Notes under the pieces: generated by a model
Database searches by the model: none
The model's input: the letters and a program-made list of their open reading frames with translations, nothing else
What the model was told of the DNA's origin: nothing
Made by a program: the position numbers and the translations under genes
Shown here: in pieces, positions 1-6,575 of the stretch
Layout: each line of letters begins with the position of its first letter
Position numbering within the stretch: position 1 is the first letter of the stretch
NCBI GenBank assembly: GCA_024635465.1
Contig: JAGXIS010000007.1
Coordinates: 1-11,507, forward strand
Direction of reading: 5' to 3'
DNA: 11,507 nucleotides
DNA from: Bacteroidota bacterium
GTDB taxonomy: Bacteria > Bacteroidota > Rhodothermia > Balneolales > Balneolaceae

Positions 1-9
1 GGGGATGGG

Positions 10-1854
10 TCACCTAAACTTACCTCTCAACTCCTCCATCGACATATAAACCAATGTGGGCTTATTCAAGGGATCTGTATAAGGCTCTTCACAAGCGAAA
101 AGTTGATCAATCAACAATTCCATCTCCATTTCACTCAGGCGTTTGCCGCGTGGAATGGCTGTTCGCGAGGCAAATGCAATGGCAACACGATTCCTTGCGT
201 CCAAAGCCGGACGCTTGCTGAGTTCCCGATACTGCTGCAACATTTCCCGCAGTACCTGTTTCTCATCCCCAATTTCTATATCAGCCGGCACACCACTGAT
301 GATCACACTATTCCCACTCAATAGCTGAATACTAAATCCCATTCTCAAAATTATCGGAAGAAGCTCCTTCAGAAGTGAAAACTCAGATGCTGACAACTCA
401 ACTGTTTGCGCAAAAAGAAGTTGCTGAGTCCCCGGCAGCGTCTCTTCCGTTGCACTGAGTGCTTTTTCATAAATGATTCGCTTGTGGGCAGCATGCTGGT
501 CTATCATGCAGAGACCGGTTCGTGTTTGAGTCATCACATAACTGTTGTGTAACTGCCAAAATCCCCGATCACGATAACGACGTCCCTGCTCGGATTTTGA
601 GCTCTCTTCTCTTTGTCGCTGCGCATCCTCCCCATCACCACTCAATGGTTGAGCACCGTAAAGCAGCTCGGCGTTCTCCTCTCCATCAACACCTCTGTTT
701 TGATGGTTTATTCGTGATGAAAACTGAATAGGACCGGTTTCTCGGCCTCGGTTTTCACCGAAAGATCTCTCGCCATGAAGCTGATCAAAGGAGAGATTAA
801 AATCGTTATCAAATGAATCAGAACCGCTAACATCAGGAACTACAAAGTATTCATTTATCGCTTTTTTCACGACCGATCGTACCAGCTGTATGATGCTCCG
901 TTCATCATCAAACTTCACCTCCATTTTAGCAGGGTGAACATTCACATCCACCTGTGCAGGGTCCATCTCCATAAAGATGGCGTAAAAAGGATACTCATTC
1001 TGTTTCGTCCACGCATCAAACAGGCTCAATATAACATAGCTCAGATATCGGTGTTGAAATGGCCGTCCATTCACGAAGAAAAACTGCTCTCCACGACTCT
1101 TTTTGGCCAATTTAGGATCTGCCAGCAAACCATGAATTTTCACATAGCTGGTCTCTTCCTCAAACGGAATCAGACTGGCCTTGTACTGCTTACCAAACAG
1201 TTCAGTAACCCGCTGCTCCAAAGTCTGTTTCGGCAAATGATAGAGAATATCGCCATCTCCATGCAGTTCAAATTCGATTGATGTGTTGGCCAGTGCGCTA
1301 TTTTGAAACGTTCCGATGATATGTTTAAGCTCTGTAGCATCAGTTTTCAGGAACTGACGCCGCGCCGGTACGTTATAGAAAAGGTTTCTCACTGCAATGG
1401 ATGTGCCGTCGGCAACGGCAGCCGGCTCAAACCGCCTCTCTTCTCCACCCCAAATCTCAAGCAGAGTTCCAGATTCATCCTCCACCCTTTTTGTTTTCAT
1501 CTCAACCTGAGAAATCGATGCTATGGATGCCATCGCCTCACCCCGAAAACCCATGGTTCGAACTTTAAAAAGATCCTCTATCGACTGAATTTTTGATGTG
1601 GCGTGACGCTCAAAACAGAGCCGTGCATCTGCTTCTGACATACCGGTTCCGTTGTCAACCACCTGAATCAGAGTTCTACCAGACTGCTGTACGATCAACT
1701 TGATATGATCGGCACCGGCGTCAATCGCATTGTCCAACAGTTCCTTGGATACGGAGGCCGGGCGCTGGATTACTTCACCTGCGGCAATTTTATTGGATAA
1801 CTCCGGGGGCATTGTCCGTATGATCGACTGCCCAATGTCTTCTGTCTGCTTCAA
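10..1854 (-). CDS. mutL: DNA mismatch repair protein MutL
   Basis: MutL is the GHKL ATPase that links MutS mismatch recognition to strand removal. The N-terminal ATPase motifs are all visible: a KELLDNAIDAGA helix carrying the catalytic Glu and Asn, DNGTGM, a GFRGEA lid segment, GTSIAVRNLFYNVPARR, and a VHPAK segment with the conserved Lys. A polar linker of about 90 residues follows, then a C-terminal dimerisation domain beginning near GFWQLHNSYV. In that domain the usual DQHAxxExxxxE motif reads DQHAAHKRIIYE, with Lys in place of the first Glu, and the CPHGRP zinc motif reads DPLNKP. The frame is open back to a TTG at 1914, but that start would overlap the upstream small gene. I prefer the TTG at 1854 (614 residues), which adds an 8-residue extension relative to typical MutL N-termini. 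ATG 1812 would delete conserved N-terminal residues. Identity is certain; the exact start is not. Confidence 0.95.
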   Translation of the reverse strand: MKQTEDIGQSIIRTMPPELSNKIAAGEVIQRPASVSKELLDNAIDAGADHIKLIVQQSGRTLIQVVDNGTGMSEADARLCFERHATSKIQSIEDLFKVRTMGFRGEAMASIASISQVEMKTKRVEDESGTLLEIWGGEERRFEPAAVADGTSIAVRNLFYNVPARRQFLKTDATELKHIIGTFQNSALANTSIEFELHGDGDILYHLPKQTLEQRVTELFGKQYKASLIPFEEETSYVKIHGLLADPKLAKKSRGEQFFFVNGRPFQHRYLSYVILSLFDAWTKQNEYPFYAIFMEMDPAQVDVNVHPAKMEVKFDDERSIIQLVRSVVKKAINEYFVVPDVSGSDSFDNDFNLSFDQLHGERSFGENRGRETGPIQFSSRINHQNRGVDGEENAELLYGAQPLSGDGEDAQRQREESSKSEQGRRYRDRGFWQLHNSYVMTQTRTGLCMIDQHAAHKRIIYEKALSATEETLPGTQQLLFAQTVELSASEFSLLKELLPIILRMGFSIQLLSGNSVIISGVPADIEIGDEKQVLREMLQQYRELSKRPALDARNRVAIAFASRTAIPRGKRLSEMEMELLIDQLFACEEPYTDPLNKPTLVYMSMEELRGKFR

Positions 1855-1892
1855 TAAACTATCTTGTGAAAGTTGAGAATTGGAAATATGAC

Positions 1893-2096
1893 TTATAGTA
1901 TTGATATGACCCAAATCACCAGTGCCAGTCCCAAAGCCATGATAATGATCCGGATATTCTGACTACGGTTTCGATTCCGGTTGCTCTTGAATTTTATGCG
2001 CTGCCGTCGCTTCTCATCCTTTTTAGGATCATGGTATCTGAGCGGTAAATCAAATTTTTTTGGCTTGGCCCGGTGGCCGAACATTGGTTTTATCAT
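1893..2096 (-). CDS. Small basic single-pass membrane protein next to mutL
   Basis: This is a 67-residue protein of unknown function. The first two thirds is very basic (MFGHRAKPKKFDLPLRYHDP, then a Lys/Arg/Asp run and a stretch of RN repeats). The C-terminus is a single hydrophobic helix (IIIMALGLALVIWVISIL), so it is probably a tail-anchored inner-membrane protein with a positively charged cytoplasmic part. An aromatic-rich (K/R)F..P.RY.DP motif before a charged region resembles short conserved proteins that, from memory, sit near mutL in Bacteroidota and Rhodothermota genomes. The ATG at 2096 has no strong ribosome binding site. The gene ends 38 bases before the preferred mutL start on the same strand, so the two are probably cotranscribed. 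It is short, but composition and topology support a real gene. Confidence 0.7.
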   Translation of the reverse strand: MIKPMFGHRAKPKKFDLPLRYHDPKKDEKRRQRIKFKSNRNRNRSQNIRIIIMALGLALVIWVISIL

Positions 2097-2255
2097 AACA
2101 AAACTGAGTTTTCTTCGATTAACGATCTATCAGCCTAAATGTTCTTTAAGATACAATTTGAAGTGGGAAGTTTGCACTTTTTTTTCCAATTACAACTACC
2201 ATACTTTTTCATTATTTTGAAGGATTAGATAATGCTAACCTAAAATTGAATAGGA

Positions 2256-3503
2256 ATGAGTTTCGATAAATTAGTAAGACCGACTAAAGGCACAATTATT
2301 AAGAAAAATTTGGATGGATCCCTTCTTGTGGGAGACGATCCGATCGTCCCTTTTATAGAAGGAGATGGAATTGGAATCGATATTACACCGGCGATGATGC
2401 ACGTAGTGAATAGTGCAGTCAAAAAAGCTTACAGTGGAAAGAAAAGGATCAATTGGTTTGAAGTATATGCAGGAGAAAAAGCACTGGAAGTATATGGAAA
2501 CGATGACTGGCTCCCTCAAGATACTCTTACTGCGTTTGAAGAGTATCTCGTCGGGATTAAAGGTCCACTGACAACCCCTGTGGGCGGTGGAATTCGCTCT
2601 CTGAATGTAGCCATCCGTCAGAAATTGGACCTCTTTGCTTGCGTGCGTCCTGTCAGATATTTTGATGGAACACCCAGTCCGGTTTGTCAGCCCGAACTCA
2701 CCGACATGGTGATCTTCCGCGAAAATACAGAAGACATCTACGCCGGTATCGAATATCAGACAGGTACTCCTGAGAATACAAAACTCAAAGACTTTTTGAT
2801 TAATGAACTCGGAACAACCAATATTCGGTTTCCAAATTCATCCTCATTAGGCATCAAACCGATTTCGACAGAAGGAACGAACAGATTGGTTCGTGCTGCT
2901 ATCAACTATGCCATTGAGCAGAAGCGCGATAGCGTGACACTCGTTCACAAAGGAAATATCATGAAGTTTACGGAAGGCAGCTTCAAAAACTGGGGTTATG
3001 AACTTGCGAAGAAAGAGTTCGGTGCCGTTGAAATTGATGGCGGACCCTGGTGCAAACTTCCGAACGGTATCATTATCAAAGATGTGATTGCGGATGCATT
3101 CCTACAACAGATATTAACGCGTCCGGCCGACTATGACGTGATTGCCACAATGAACCTGAATGGAGATTATATCTCGGATGCTCTTGCTGCCTGTGTAGGC
3201 GGAATCGGTATTGCACCCGGAGCTAATATAAACTACGATAGCGGAATCGCTGTTTTTGAAGCAACACACGGAACGGCACCAAAATACACCGGTCAGGATA
3301 AAGTAAATCCCGGATCTCTGATTCTATCAGCAGTGATGATGCTTCGATACATGGGCTGGAATGAAGCTGCTGATCTGATCGAAAAAGGATTGGAAGCCTC
3401 CATCAGCGATAAAAAAGTTACTTACGATTTCGAACGTCTCATGGAAGGAGCCACCTTGCTGAAATGTTCAGAATTTGGCGAAGAAATCGTAAAAAATATG
3501 TAA
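2256..3503 (+). CDS. icd: NADP-dependent isocitrate dehydrogenase
   Basis: This homodimeric TCA-cycle enzyme oxidatively decarboxylates isocitrate to 2-oxoglutarate with reduction of NADP. At 415 residues it is colinear with the E. coli-type enzyme. Substrate-binding residues are present in RSLNVAIRQ (Ser115, Asn117, Arg121), Arg131, Arg155, Tyr162 and Lys232 (HKGN). Metal-binding Asp residues lie in IADAFLQQ and [10 protein letters not shown]. Cofactor preference is readable: HGTAPKY with Lys343-Tyr344, plus Tyr390 and Arg394 in VTYDFERLM, is the NADP-type signature. Ser115 is the position phosphorylated by AceK in enterics; whether that kinase exists here cannot be seen. The gene is monocistronic, divergent from the mutL pair and closed by a strong terminator. 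The ATG at 2256 follows a purine-rich TAGGA. Confidence 0.97.
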   Translation: MSFDKLVRPTKGTIIKKNLDGSLLVGDDPIVPFIEGDGIGIDITPAMMHVVNSAVKKAYSGKKRINWFEVYAGEKALEVYGNDDWLPQDTLTAFEEYLVGIKGPLTTPVGGGIRSLNVAIRQKLDLFACVRPVRYFDGTPSPVCQPELTDMVIFRENTEDIYAGIEYQTGTPENTKLKDFLINELGTTNIRFPNSSSLGIKPISTEGTNRLVRAAINYAIEQKRDSVTLVHKGNIMKFTEGSFKNWGYELAKKEFGAVEIDGGPWCKLPNGIIIKDVIADAFLQQILTRPADYDVIATMNLNGDYISDALAACVGGIGIAPGANINYDSGIAVFEATHGTAPKYTGQDKVNPGSLILSAVMMLRYMGWNEAADLIEKGLEASISDKKVTYDFERLMEGATLLKCSEFGEEIVKNM

Positions 3504-3511
3504 TTTGTAAT

Positions 3512-3548
3512 TGTCATCCTGCTTCTTCTAAGCGGGATGACATTTTTT
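3512..3548 (+). terminator. Rho-independent terminator of icd
   Basis: A 13-bp stem (3512-3524 with 3530-3542, one G-U wobble) with a 5-base loop is followed directly by six T residues. It starts 8 bases after the icd stop. The T-tract overlaps the stop codon of the convergent lipoprotein gene. The stem core TGTCATCC...GGATGACA is the same sequence found in the palindromes between pdxJ and era. Confidence 0.88.
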
Positions 3549-4068
3549 AAAAAACCCTCCTCGCACCCAGAAATTTCCCCGCCCAATATCTCTCTCCAAC
3601 ATTGGAAATCATCACGCCGGATGAGTATGACGCGTGCAAAAAATCACCATTTTCCATCGCTAAGCCCACATGTAGAACTCCCTTTCCTGTCCGGAAAAAG
3701 ATCAGGTCGCCCGGTCGAATTGAGTTTCGCCTAACCGAGGAACCGGCTTGAAGCTGATCACGAGAGTGTCGTGGAATGTCGACTTCAAAGTATTCATCAA
3801 GTACAGATTTTGTAAATGCTGAACAGTCCACCCCACTTTTACTGCTTCCACCTAGCAGATATGGAGCACCGCCCCAATCATCATATGCACTCCTTAGATG
3901 GCTCAATACCACCCTCTCACTATCAGAGACCGGTGAACTTGTGGGTACTGCAATACTTTCGCTACCTGCTGCAGTTCGAGTCGTTTCTCTTGAAATGCCG
4001 CAGGCCGACATATAAAGGATAAGAGTGCAAAAAATCAGATTGTTAAGTAGATGATTGAAGTTTACCAT
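3547..4068 (-). CDS. NlpC/P60-family lipoprotein, MepS-like peptidoglycan endopeptidase
   Basis: This is a predicted outer-membrane or periplasmic lipoprotein of 173 residues with a C-terminal NlpC/P60 cysteine-peptidase domain. These enzymes cut D,L bonds in peptidoglycan stem peptides or cross-links and so permit cell-wall growth. From the ATG at 4068 there is a short n-region, a hydrophobic stretch (LIFCTLILYMSAC) and a lipobox-like MSAC with Cys23 as lipidation site, then a Ser/Thr-rich linker. The catalytic Cys82 lies in GVDCSAF, His133 in LHVG and the third residue His145 in FLHAS. The ending SGVMISNV..RYW....ARRVF closely follows the E. coli Spr/MepS pattern. The frame extends to an ATG at 4119, but that start would bury the signal peptide behind a charged extension, so the internal start is preferred. 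Its start lies 52 bases from pdxJ on the opposite strand. Confidence 0.87.
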   Translation of the reverse strand: MVNFNHLLNNLIFCTLILYMSACGISRETTRTAAGSESIAVPTSSPVSDSERVVLSHLRSAYDDWGGAPYLLGGSSKSGVDCSAFTKSVLDEYFEVDIPRHSRDQLQAGSSVRRNSIRPGDLIFFRTGKGVLHVGLAMENGDFLHASYSSGVMISNVGERYWAGKFLGARRVF

Positions 4069-4120
4069 GCTAAACTTTTGATGATGAATATTGTATCTTC
4101 GAATAACTAAACGAGACATT

Positions 4121-4861
4121 ATGCAATTACTTGTAAATATCGATCATGTAGCAACACTTCGCAATGCCCGAGGTGAAGGTTATCCGGATCCAACGGAAGC
4201 AGCCATTGTCTGCGAACAGGCGGGGGCGGCCGGAATCGTATTTCACCTTCGAAGCGAGCGGCGCCATATTCGGGATGATGATGTATATAATCTTAAACGT
4301 GCCATTCGAGGGGTTCTGGATTTTGAAATGGCAGCCAGTGATGAAATGATTAAAATCTGTAAAGAGGTGAATCCTCATCTCTCAACATTGGTTCCTGAAG
4401 GACGTGAAGAGCTTACAACAGAAGGTGGACTCAACATGAAAAAAGTATACAATGATTTTGAAAACCGAGTGATGCCTGCTTTTGAGGGGACCGATATTGA
4501 AGTGAGCCTCTTTCTCGATCCAAATCCGGAAGATATTCACCTGGCTCATAAACTTGGGGTCAATGCCATTGAACTTCACACCGGAACGTTTGCCAATGCT
4601 ACTAATCCGGCTGATATAAAGCGAGAGTTGGAGAGGCTCAAAGAAGGGGCAATCCTGATTCATGAATTGGGAATGAAAGTGAATGCCGGGCACGGGCTAA
4701 ATCTCAAGAATCTGCCTGCATTGATTGAGAATGTTCCACACATGGAAGATATCAGCATTGGTCACGCCCTCATTTCGAAATCGATCTATTGGGGTTTAGA
4801 TAGAACTGTGAGAGAATATATAAAACTCATGAAGTCGGATTCAAATATGAGACTTGTATGA
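4121..4861 (+). CDS. pdxJ: Pyridoxine 5'-phosphate synthase PdxJ
   Basis: This is the last step of DXP-dependent vitamin B6 synthesis: it condenses 3-amino-2-oxopropyl phosphate with 1-deoxy-D-xylulose 5-phosphate to form pyridoxine 5'-phosphate. The TIM-barrel protein has 246 residues, the usual family length. Family motifs are clear: VNIDHVATLRNARG at the N-terminus, HLRSERRHI (His42), FEMAAS (Glu69), VPEGREELTTEGG, IELHTGTFA, and KVNAGHGLN with His191. The frame is open to a TTG at 4091, but the ATG at 4121 starts exactly where PdxJ proteins start. The gene is divergent from the lipoprotein gene and probably cotranscribed with era across a gap that holds a palindromic repeat. Confidence 0.96.
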   Translation: MQLLVNIDHVATLRNARGEGYPDPTEAAIVCEQAGAAGIVFHLRSERRHIRDDDVYNLKRAIRGVLDFEMAASDEMIKICKEVNPHLSTLVPEGREELTTEGGLNMKKVYNDFENRVMPAFEGTDIEVSLFLDPNPEDIHLAHKLGVNAIELHTGTFANATNPADIKRELERLKEGAILIHELGMKVNAGHGLNLKNLPALIENVPHMEDISIGHALISKSIYWGLDRTVREYIKLMKSDSNMRLV

Positions 4862-4875
4862 AACCATTCACAACC

Positions 4876-5007
4876 GTCATCCAACCCCCCTACGTCATCC
4901 CGACTCCCCCCAACGTCATCCCGGCCGGAGAGCCGGGATCTCCATACGTTGTTCTGGGGCTGCCCTATATTAACACACGCAGATCCCGCATCAAATGCGG
5001 GATGACG
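4876..5007. repeat. REP-like palindromic element between pdxJ and era
   Basis: GTCATCC occurs three times in direct orientation (4876, 4894, 4915) and once inverted (GGATGAC ending 5006). The third copy starts a hairpin ATCCCGGC/GCCGGGAT (4918-4925 with 4932-4939). The inverted copy ends a hairpin ATCCCGCAT/ATGCGGGAT (4983-4991 with 4995-5003, loop CAA). The two halves also form a larger inverted repeat: CGTCATCCCG at 4914-4923 matches CGGGATGACG at 4998-5007, and CGGGATCT at 4934-4941 matches AGATCCCG at 4981-4988. This looks like a paired REP/BIME-type element. The open frame running across it is fortuitous. Role could be transcription attenuation, mRNA stability or selfish dispersal. Confidence 0.7.
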
Positions 5008-5057
5008 TTGAGAGTGTTTTTGCCAACCAACAAATTCAAACATAAAATCCTAGCCAG

Positions 5058-5939
5058 TTGACCGAAACCCCACATAAATCCGGCTATGTTGCCATCATTG
5101 GAAAACCCAATGCGGGAAAATCTACGTTGATGAACCGCATACTTGGCAGTAAAATATCAATTACCACACATAAAGCGCAGACCACTCGACATCAGATAGT
5201 GGGGATCTACTCGGATGATGACACACAAGTCGTTTTTTTAGACACCCCCGGCGTAATAACACCTAAGTATGAACTGCAAAAAGCGATGATGAGTACTGTG
5301 GGGCGAGCTCGAACAGATTCCGATTTGATCCTGTTTATCATGGATCCTACCGACTCTCATCCTACTGATGAAGTGATCGAATTGTTGAAATCGATACAAA
5401 AGCCGATCCTATTGGTCGTGAATAAGATTGACACCCTGGATCGAGCTGTAGCCGGTATCAAGGCAAAATCAGTAGAAGATCGATTACGCGTACACTCTAC
5501 TCACTTTGTGTCAGCACTCAATGGGGATGGAATTAATGAGTTGATGCAGTCTATTCGAGCTTTGTTGTTACCGGGCCCACCCTTCTATCCAAAAGAGGAT
5601 TTAAGTGAACACCCGGTTCGTTTTTTCGTCTCCGAGTTGATACGTGAACAACTTTTTCTTCGATTTCATGAAGAGATTCCTTACTCCTGCTCGGTAGAAG
5701 TGATCTCTTATGAGGAAGATCAGGATATCGATCGAATCAGCGCCAATATCATCGTTAATCGTAAGTCTCAAAAAGGGATGTTGATCGGCAAAGGTGGCAA
5801 AGCCATTAAGGATCTCGGTATTCGATCCAGAGAATCTATTGAAGCATTTATTGGAAAACAGGTCTTTCTTGATCTGCACGTCAAAGTACGAGAAAAATGG
5901 CGCGAAAAGGAAAATTGGGTAAAAAATTTAGGGTATTAA
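5058..5939 (+). CDS. era: GTPase Era, ribosome assembly factor
   Basis: Era is an essential GTPase that binds the 3' end of 16S rRNA and acts in maturation of the small ribosomal subunit. The 293-residue protein has the full family layout. In the G domain, G1 is GKPNAGKST (15-23), the switch I Thr lies in AQTTRH, G3 is DTPG (62-65), G4 is NKID (122-125) and G5 is VSAL (151-154). The C-terminal KH domain follows, with its IGKGGKAIK loop (243-251). The start is a TTG at 5058: an in-frame TAA lies five codons upstream and no ATG is near, and this start gives a normal Era N-terminus. No good Shine-Dalgarno sequence is visible. It lies 196 bases after pdxJ, with the palindromic repeat between. Confidence 0.96.
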   Translation: MTETPHKSGYVAIIGKPNAGKSTLMNRILGSKISITTHKAQTTRHQIVGIYSDDDTQVVFLDTPGVITPKYELQKAMMSTVGRARTDSDLILFIMDPTDSHPTDEVIELLKSIQKPILLVVNKIDTLDRAVAGIKAKSVEDRLRVHSTHFVSALNGDGINELMQSIRALLLPGPPFYPKEDLSEHPVRFFVSELIREQLFLRFHEEIPYSCSVEVISYEEDQDIDRISANIIVNRKSQKGMLIGKGGKAIKDLGIRSRESIEAFIGKQVFLDLHVKVREKWREKENWVKNLGY

Positions 5940-5965
5940 AAGCCGGTTATTGTCTCATAATATTT

Positions 5966-5999
5966 GGGGTTATTTAGAATCTTACCCCTACACTTTTTT
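5966..5999 (+). terminator. Possible weak terminator of era
   Basis: GGGGT (5966-5970) can pair with ACCCC (5984-5988), and a run of six T lies 5 bases further on. The stem has only five pairs and the loop is 13 bases, so this is a weak candidate, placed correctly 26 bases after the era stop. Confidence 0.35.
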
Positions 6000-6026
6000 A
6001 TGTAGCTGAAGGTTGTCCAATTTACA

Positions 6027-6095
6027 TTACTCATTTAAATTAACTTTAGACTTTAAGAATTCCGTTCTCAAGAGTCTACCTAAATTGATGAGTAA
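6027..6095. repeat. Long imperfect inverted repeat in the era-leader gap
   Basis: Four nested paired segments occur in order: TTACTCAT/ATGAGTAA (6027-6034 with 6088-6095), AATT/AATT (6038-6041 with 6083-6086), TAGACT/AGTCTA (6047-6052 with 6073-6078) and AGAA/TTCT (6056-6059 with 6065-6068). Together they make 22 pairs over 69 bases with small internal loops. There is no following T-tract and no ORF of note. It could be a folded RNA, an operator or a remnant of a small palindromic element; the sequence alone does not decide. The rest of 5940-6200 is AT-rich and shows no gene. Confidence 0.4.
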
Positions 6096-6200
6096 CCCGA
6101 GGAGATGATGATAGATTTTACAAAAATGATAAAAATAAAACCCTTTAAAACACATTAAAACGACACTTTTAAAAAAATTTAAAGGAAATGGAAAAAATAA

Positions 6201-6230
6201 TTGCATTATAATTCAAAAAGGGGTTATACT
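6201..6230 (+). promoter_or_regulatory. Likely promoter of the leader-met operon transcript
   Basis: TTGCAT (6201-6206) and TATACT (6225-6230) are separated by 18 bases, a good sigma-70-like pair preceded by a very AT-rich region. It also fits loosely with the Bacteroidota TTG/TA pattern. The expected transcription start falls within a few bases of the ATG at 6238, so the leader ORF would be leaderless or nearly so. An inverted repeat CCTTTAAA/TTTAAAGG (6142-6149 with 6178-6185) lies just upstream and might bind a regulator. Confidence 0.5.
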
Positions 6231-6237
6231 TTAATCA

Positions 6238-6294
6238 ATGAAAAATTCAGCCCTAAATATTATTTGTAAAATGTGTATGTGTTGTTGCACATAA
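6238..6294 (+). CDS. Cys/Met-rich leader peptide of a putative transcription attenuator
   Basis: This 18-codon ORF, MKNSALNIICKMCMCCCT, has five Cys and three Met residues. Codons 12-17 read Met-Cys-Met-Cys-Cys-Cys, a density very unlikely by chance in an AT-rich spacer. An in-frame TAA lies two codons upstream of the ATG, so the start is fixed unless an internal Met is used. There is no Shine-Dalgarno sequence, and the likely promoter places the mRNA 5' end at or near the ATG. Three bases after the stop lies AGAGGG (6298-6303), complementary to the left arm of the next terminator. The peptide itself probably has no function; translation speed through the Cys/Met codons would report charged tRNA levels and set termination upstream of the methionine genes. 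The interpretation is inference; the ORF and the pairing are seen directly. Confidence 0.68.
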   Translation: MKNSALNIICKMCMCCCT

Positions 6295-6297
6295 CAT

Positions 6298-6361
6298 AGA
6301 GGGATTGCTTTTTTTAGTTAAGAAATTGTAGAGCCCTCTGATATTCAGCAGGGCTTTTTTA
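6298..6361 (+). terminator. Attenuator: antiterminator segment and intrinsic terminator
   Basis: The terminator stem is AGCCCTCTGA (6332-6341) with TCAG-C-AGGGCT (6345-6355, one bulged C), loop TAT, followed by a run of T. The segment AGAGGG (6298-6303), just after the leader ORF stop, is perfectly complementary to CCCTCT (6334-6339) inside the left arm, so the two pairings exclude each other. A ribosome at the stop codon should cover bases to about 6304 and mask AGAGGG, letting the terminator form. A ribosome stalled at the Cys codons near 6280 would leave it free to antiterminate. Confidence 0.72.
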
Positions 6362-6402
6362 TTAACCGCTTTCTGCGGATTCGTTCTTTTAAAATTTTGA
6401 AT

Positions 6403-6542
6403 TCTTATCCAGAAAGGTGGAGGGACAGGCCCTGTGATACCTTAGCAACCGGTCCCGGCATATTTGTCGGGTTGTCAGGTGCTAAATCCTGCCCGTTACG
6501 AAATTGACTTTACAGTTGATCTCGTGATTGGGAAAGATGAGA
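6403..6542 (+). ncRNA. SAM-I (S-box) riboswitch aptamer
   Basis: The core is that of the S-box family: AGGTGGAGGGACAGGCCC, then GATACC, AGCAACC, and GGTGCTAAATCCTGCC (6475-6490 region). P1 forms between 6403-6409 and 6536-6542 (CTTATC with GATGAG). P3 is CCCGGC...GTCGGG. P4 is ACGAAATTGAC with GTTGATCTCGT (about 6498-6525), with one mismatch and two wobbles. It binds S-adenosylmethionine, and in this family binding turns the downstream genes off. It sits 44 bases after the attenuator T-tract, with no convincing promoter between, so it is probably read on the same transcript. Downstream is the methionine operon, as expected for this class. Confidence 0.95.
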
Positions 6543-6575
6543 TGCCAGGTACATTTGTGTATAGATCTATATAAC

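Noticed and set aside
2097..2255. Promoters in the divergent gap between the mutL pair and icd
   Set aside because: Several partial TTTG and TAnnTTTG-like matches exist but none has both boxes at correct spacing, so no site can be supported.
5058..5060. A frameshift or missing N-terminus in era because of its TTG start
   Set aside because: The TTG start gives a normal-length Era N-terminus before the G1 motif, and the upstream in-frame stop excludes a longer form.
4858..5061. Open frame across the pdxJ-era gap
   Set aside because: It consists of the palindromic repeat translated by chance and has no protein-like features.
6105..6158. Short ORF (MMIDFTKMIKIKPFKTH) after an AGGAG-like sequence
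   Set aside because: The purine run abuts the first ATG, the composition is what AT-rich DNA gives by chance, there is no amino-acid run or conserved motif, and it lies upstream of the likely promoter.
6249..6303. AGCCCT at 6249-6254 as an anti-antiterminator arm pairing with AGAGGG
   Set aside because: Only four contiguous pairs (CCCT with AGGG) are possible; ribosome masking explains the switch without it.
6362..6402. A separate promoter for the SAM riboswitch
   Set aside because: TAAAAT at 6390-6395 has no suitable -35 or -33 partner at normal spacing; I treat the riboswitch as part of the upstream transcript, though experiment could change this.
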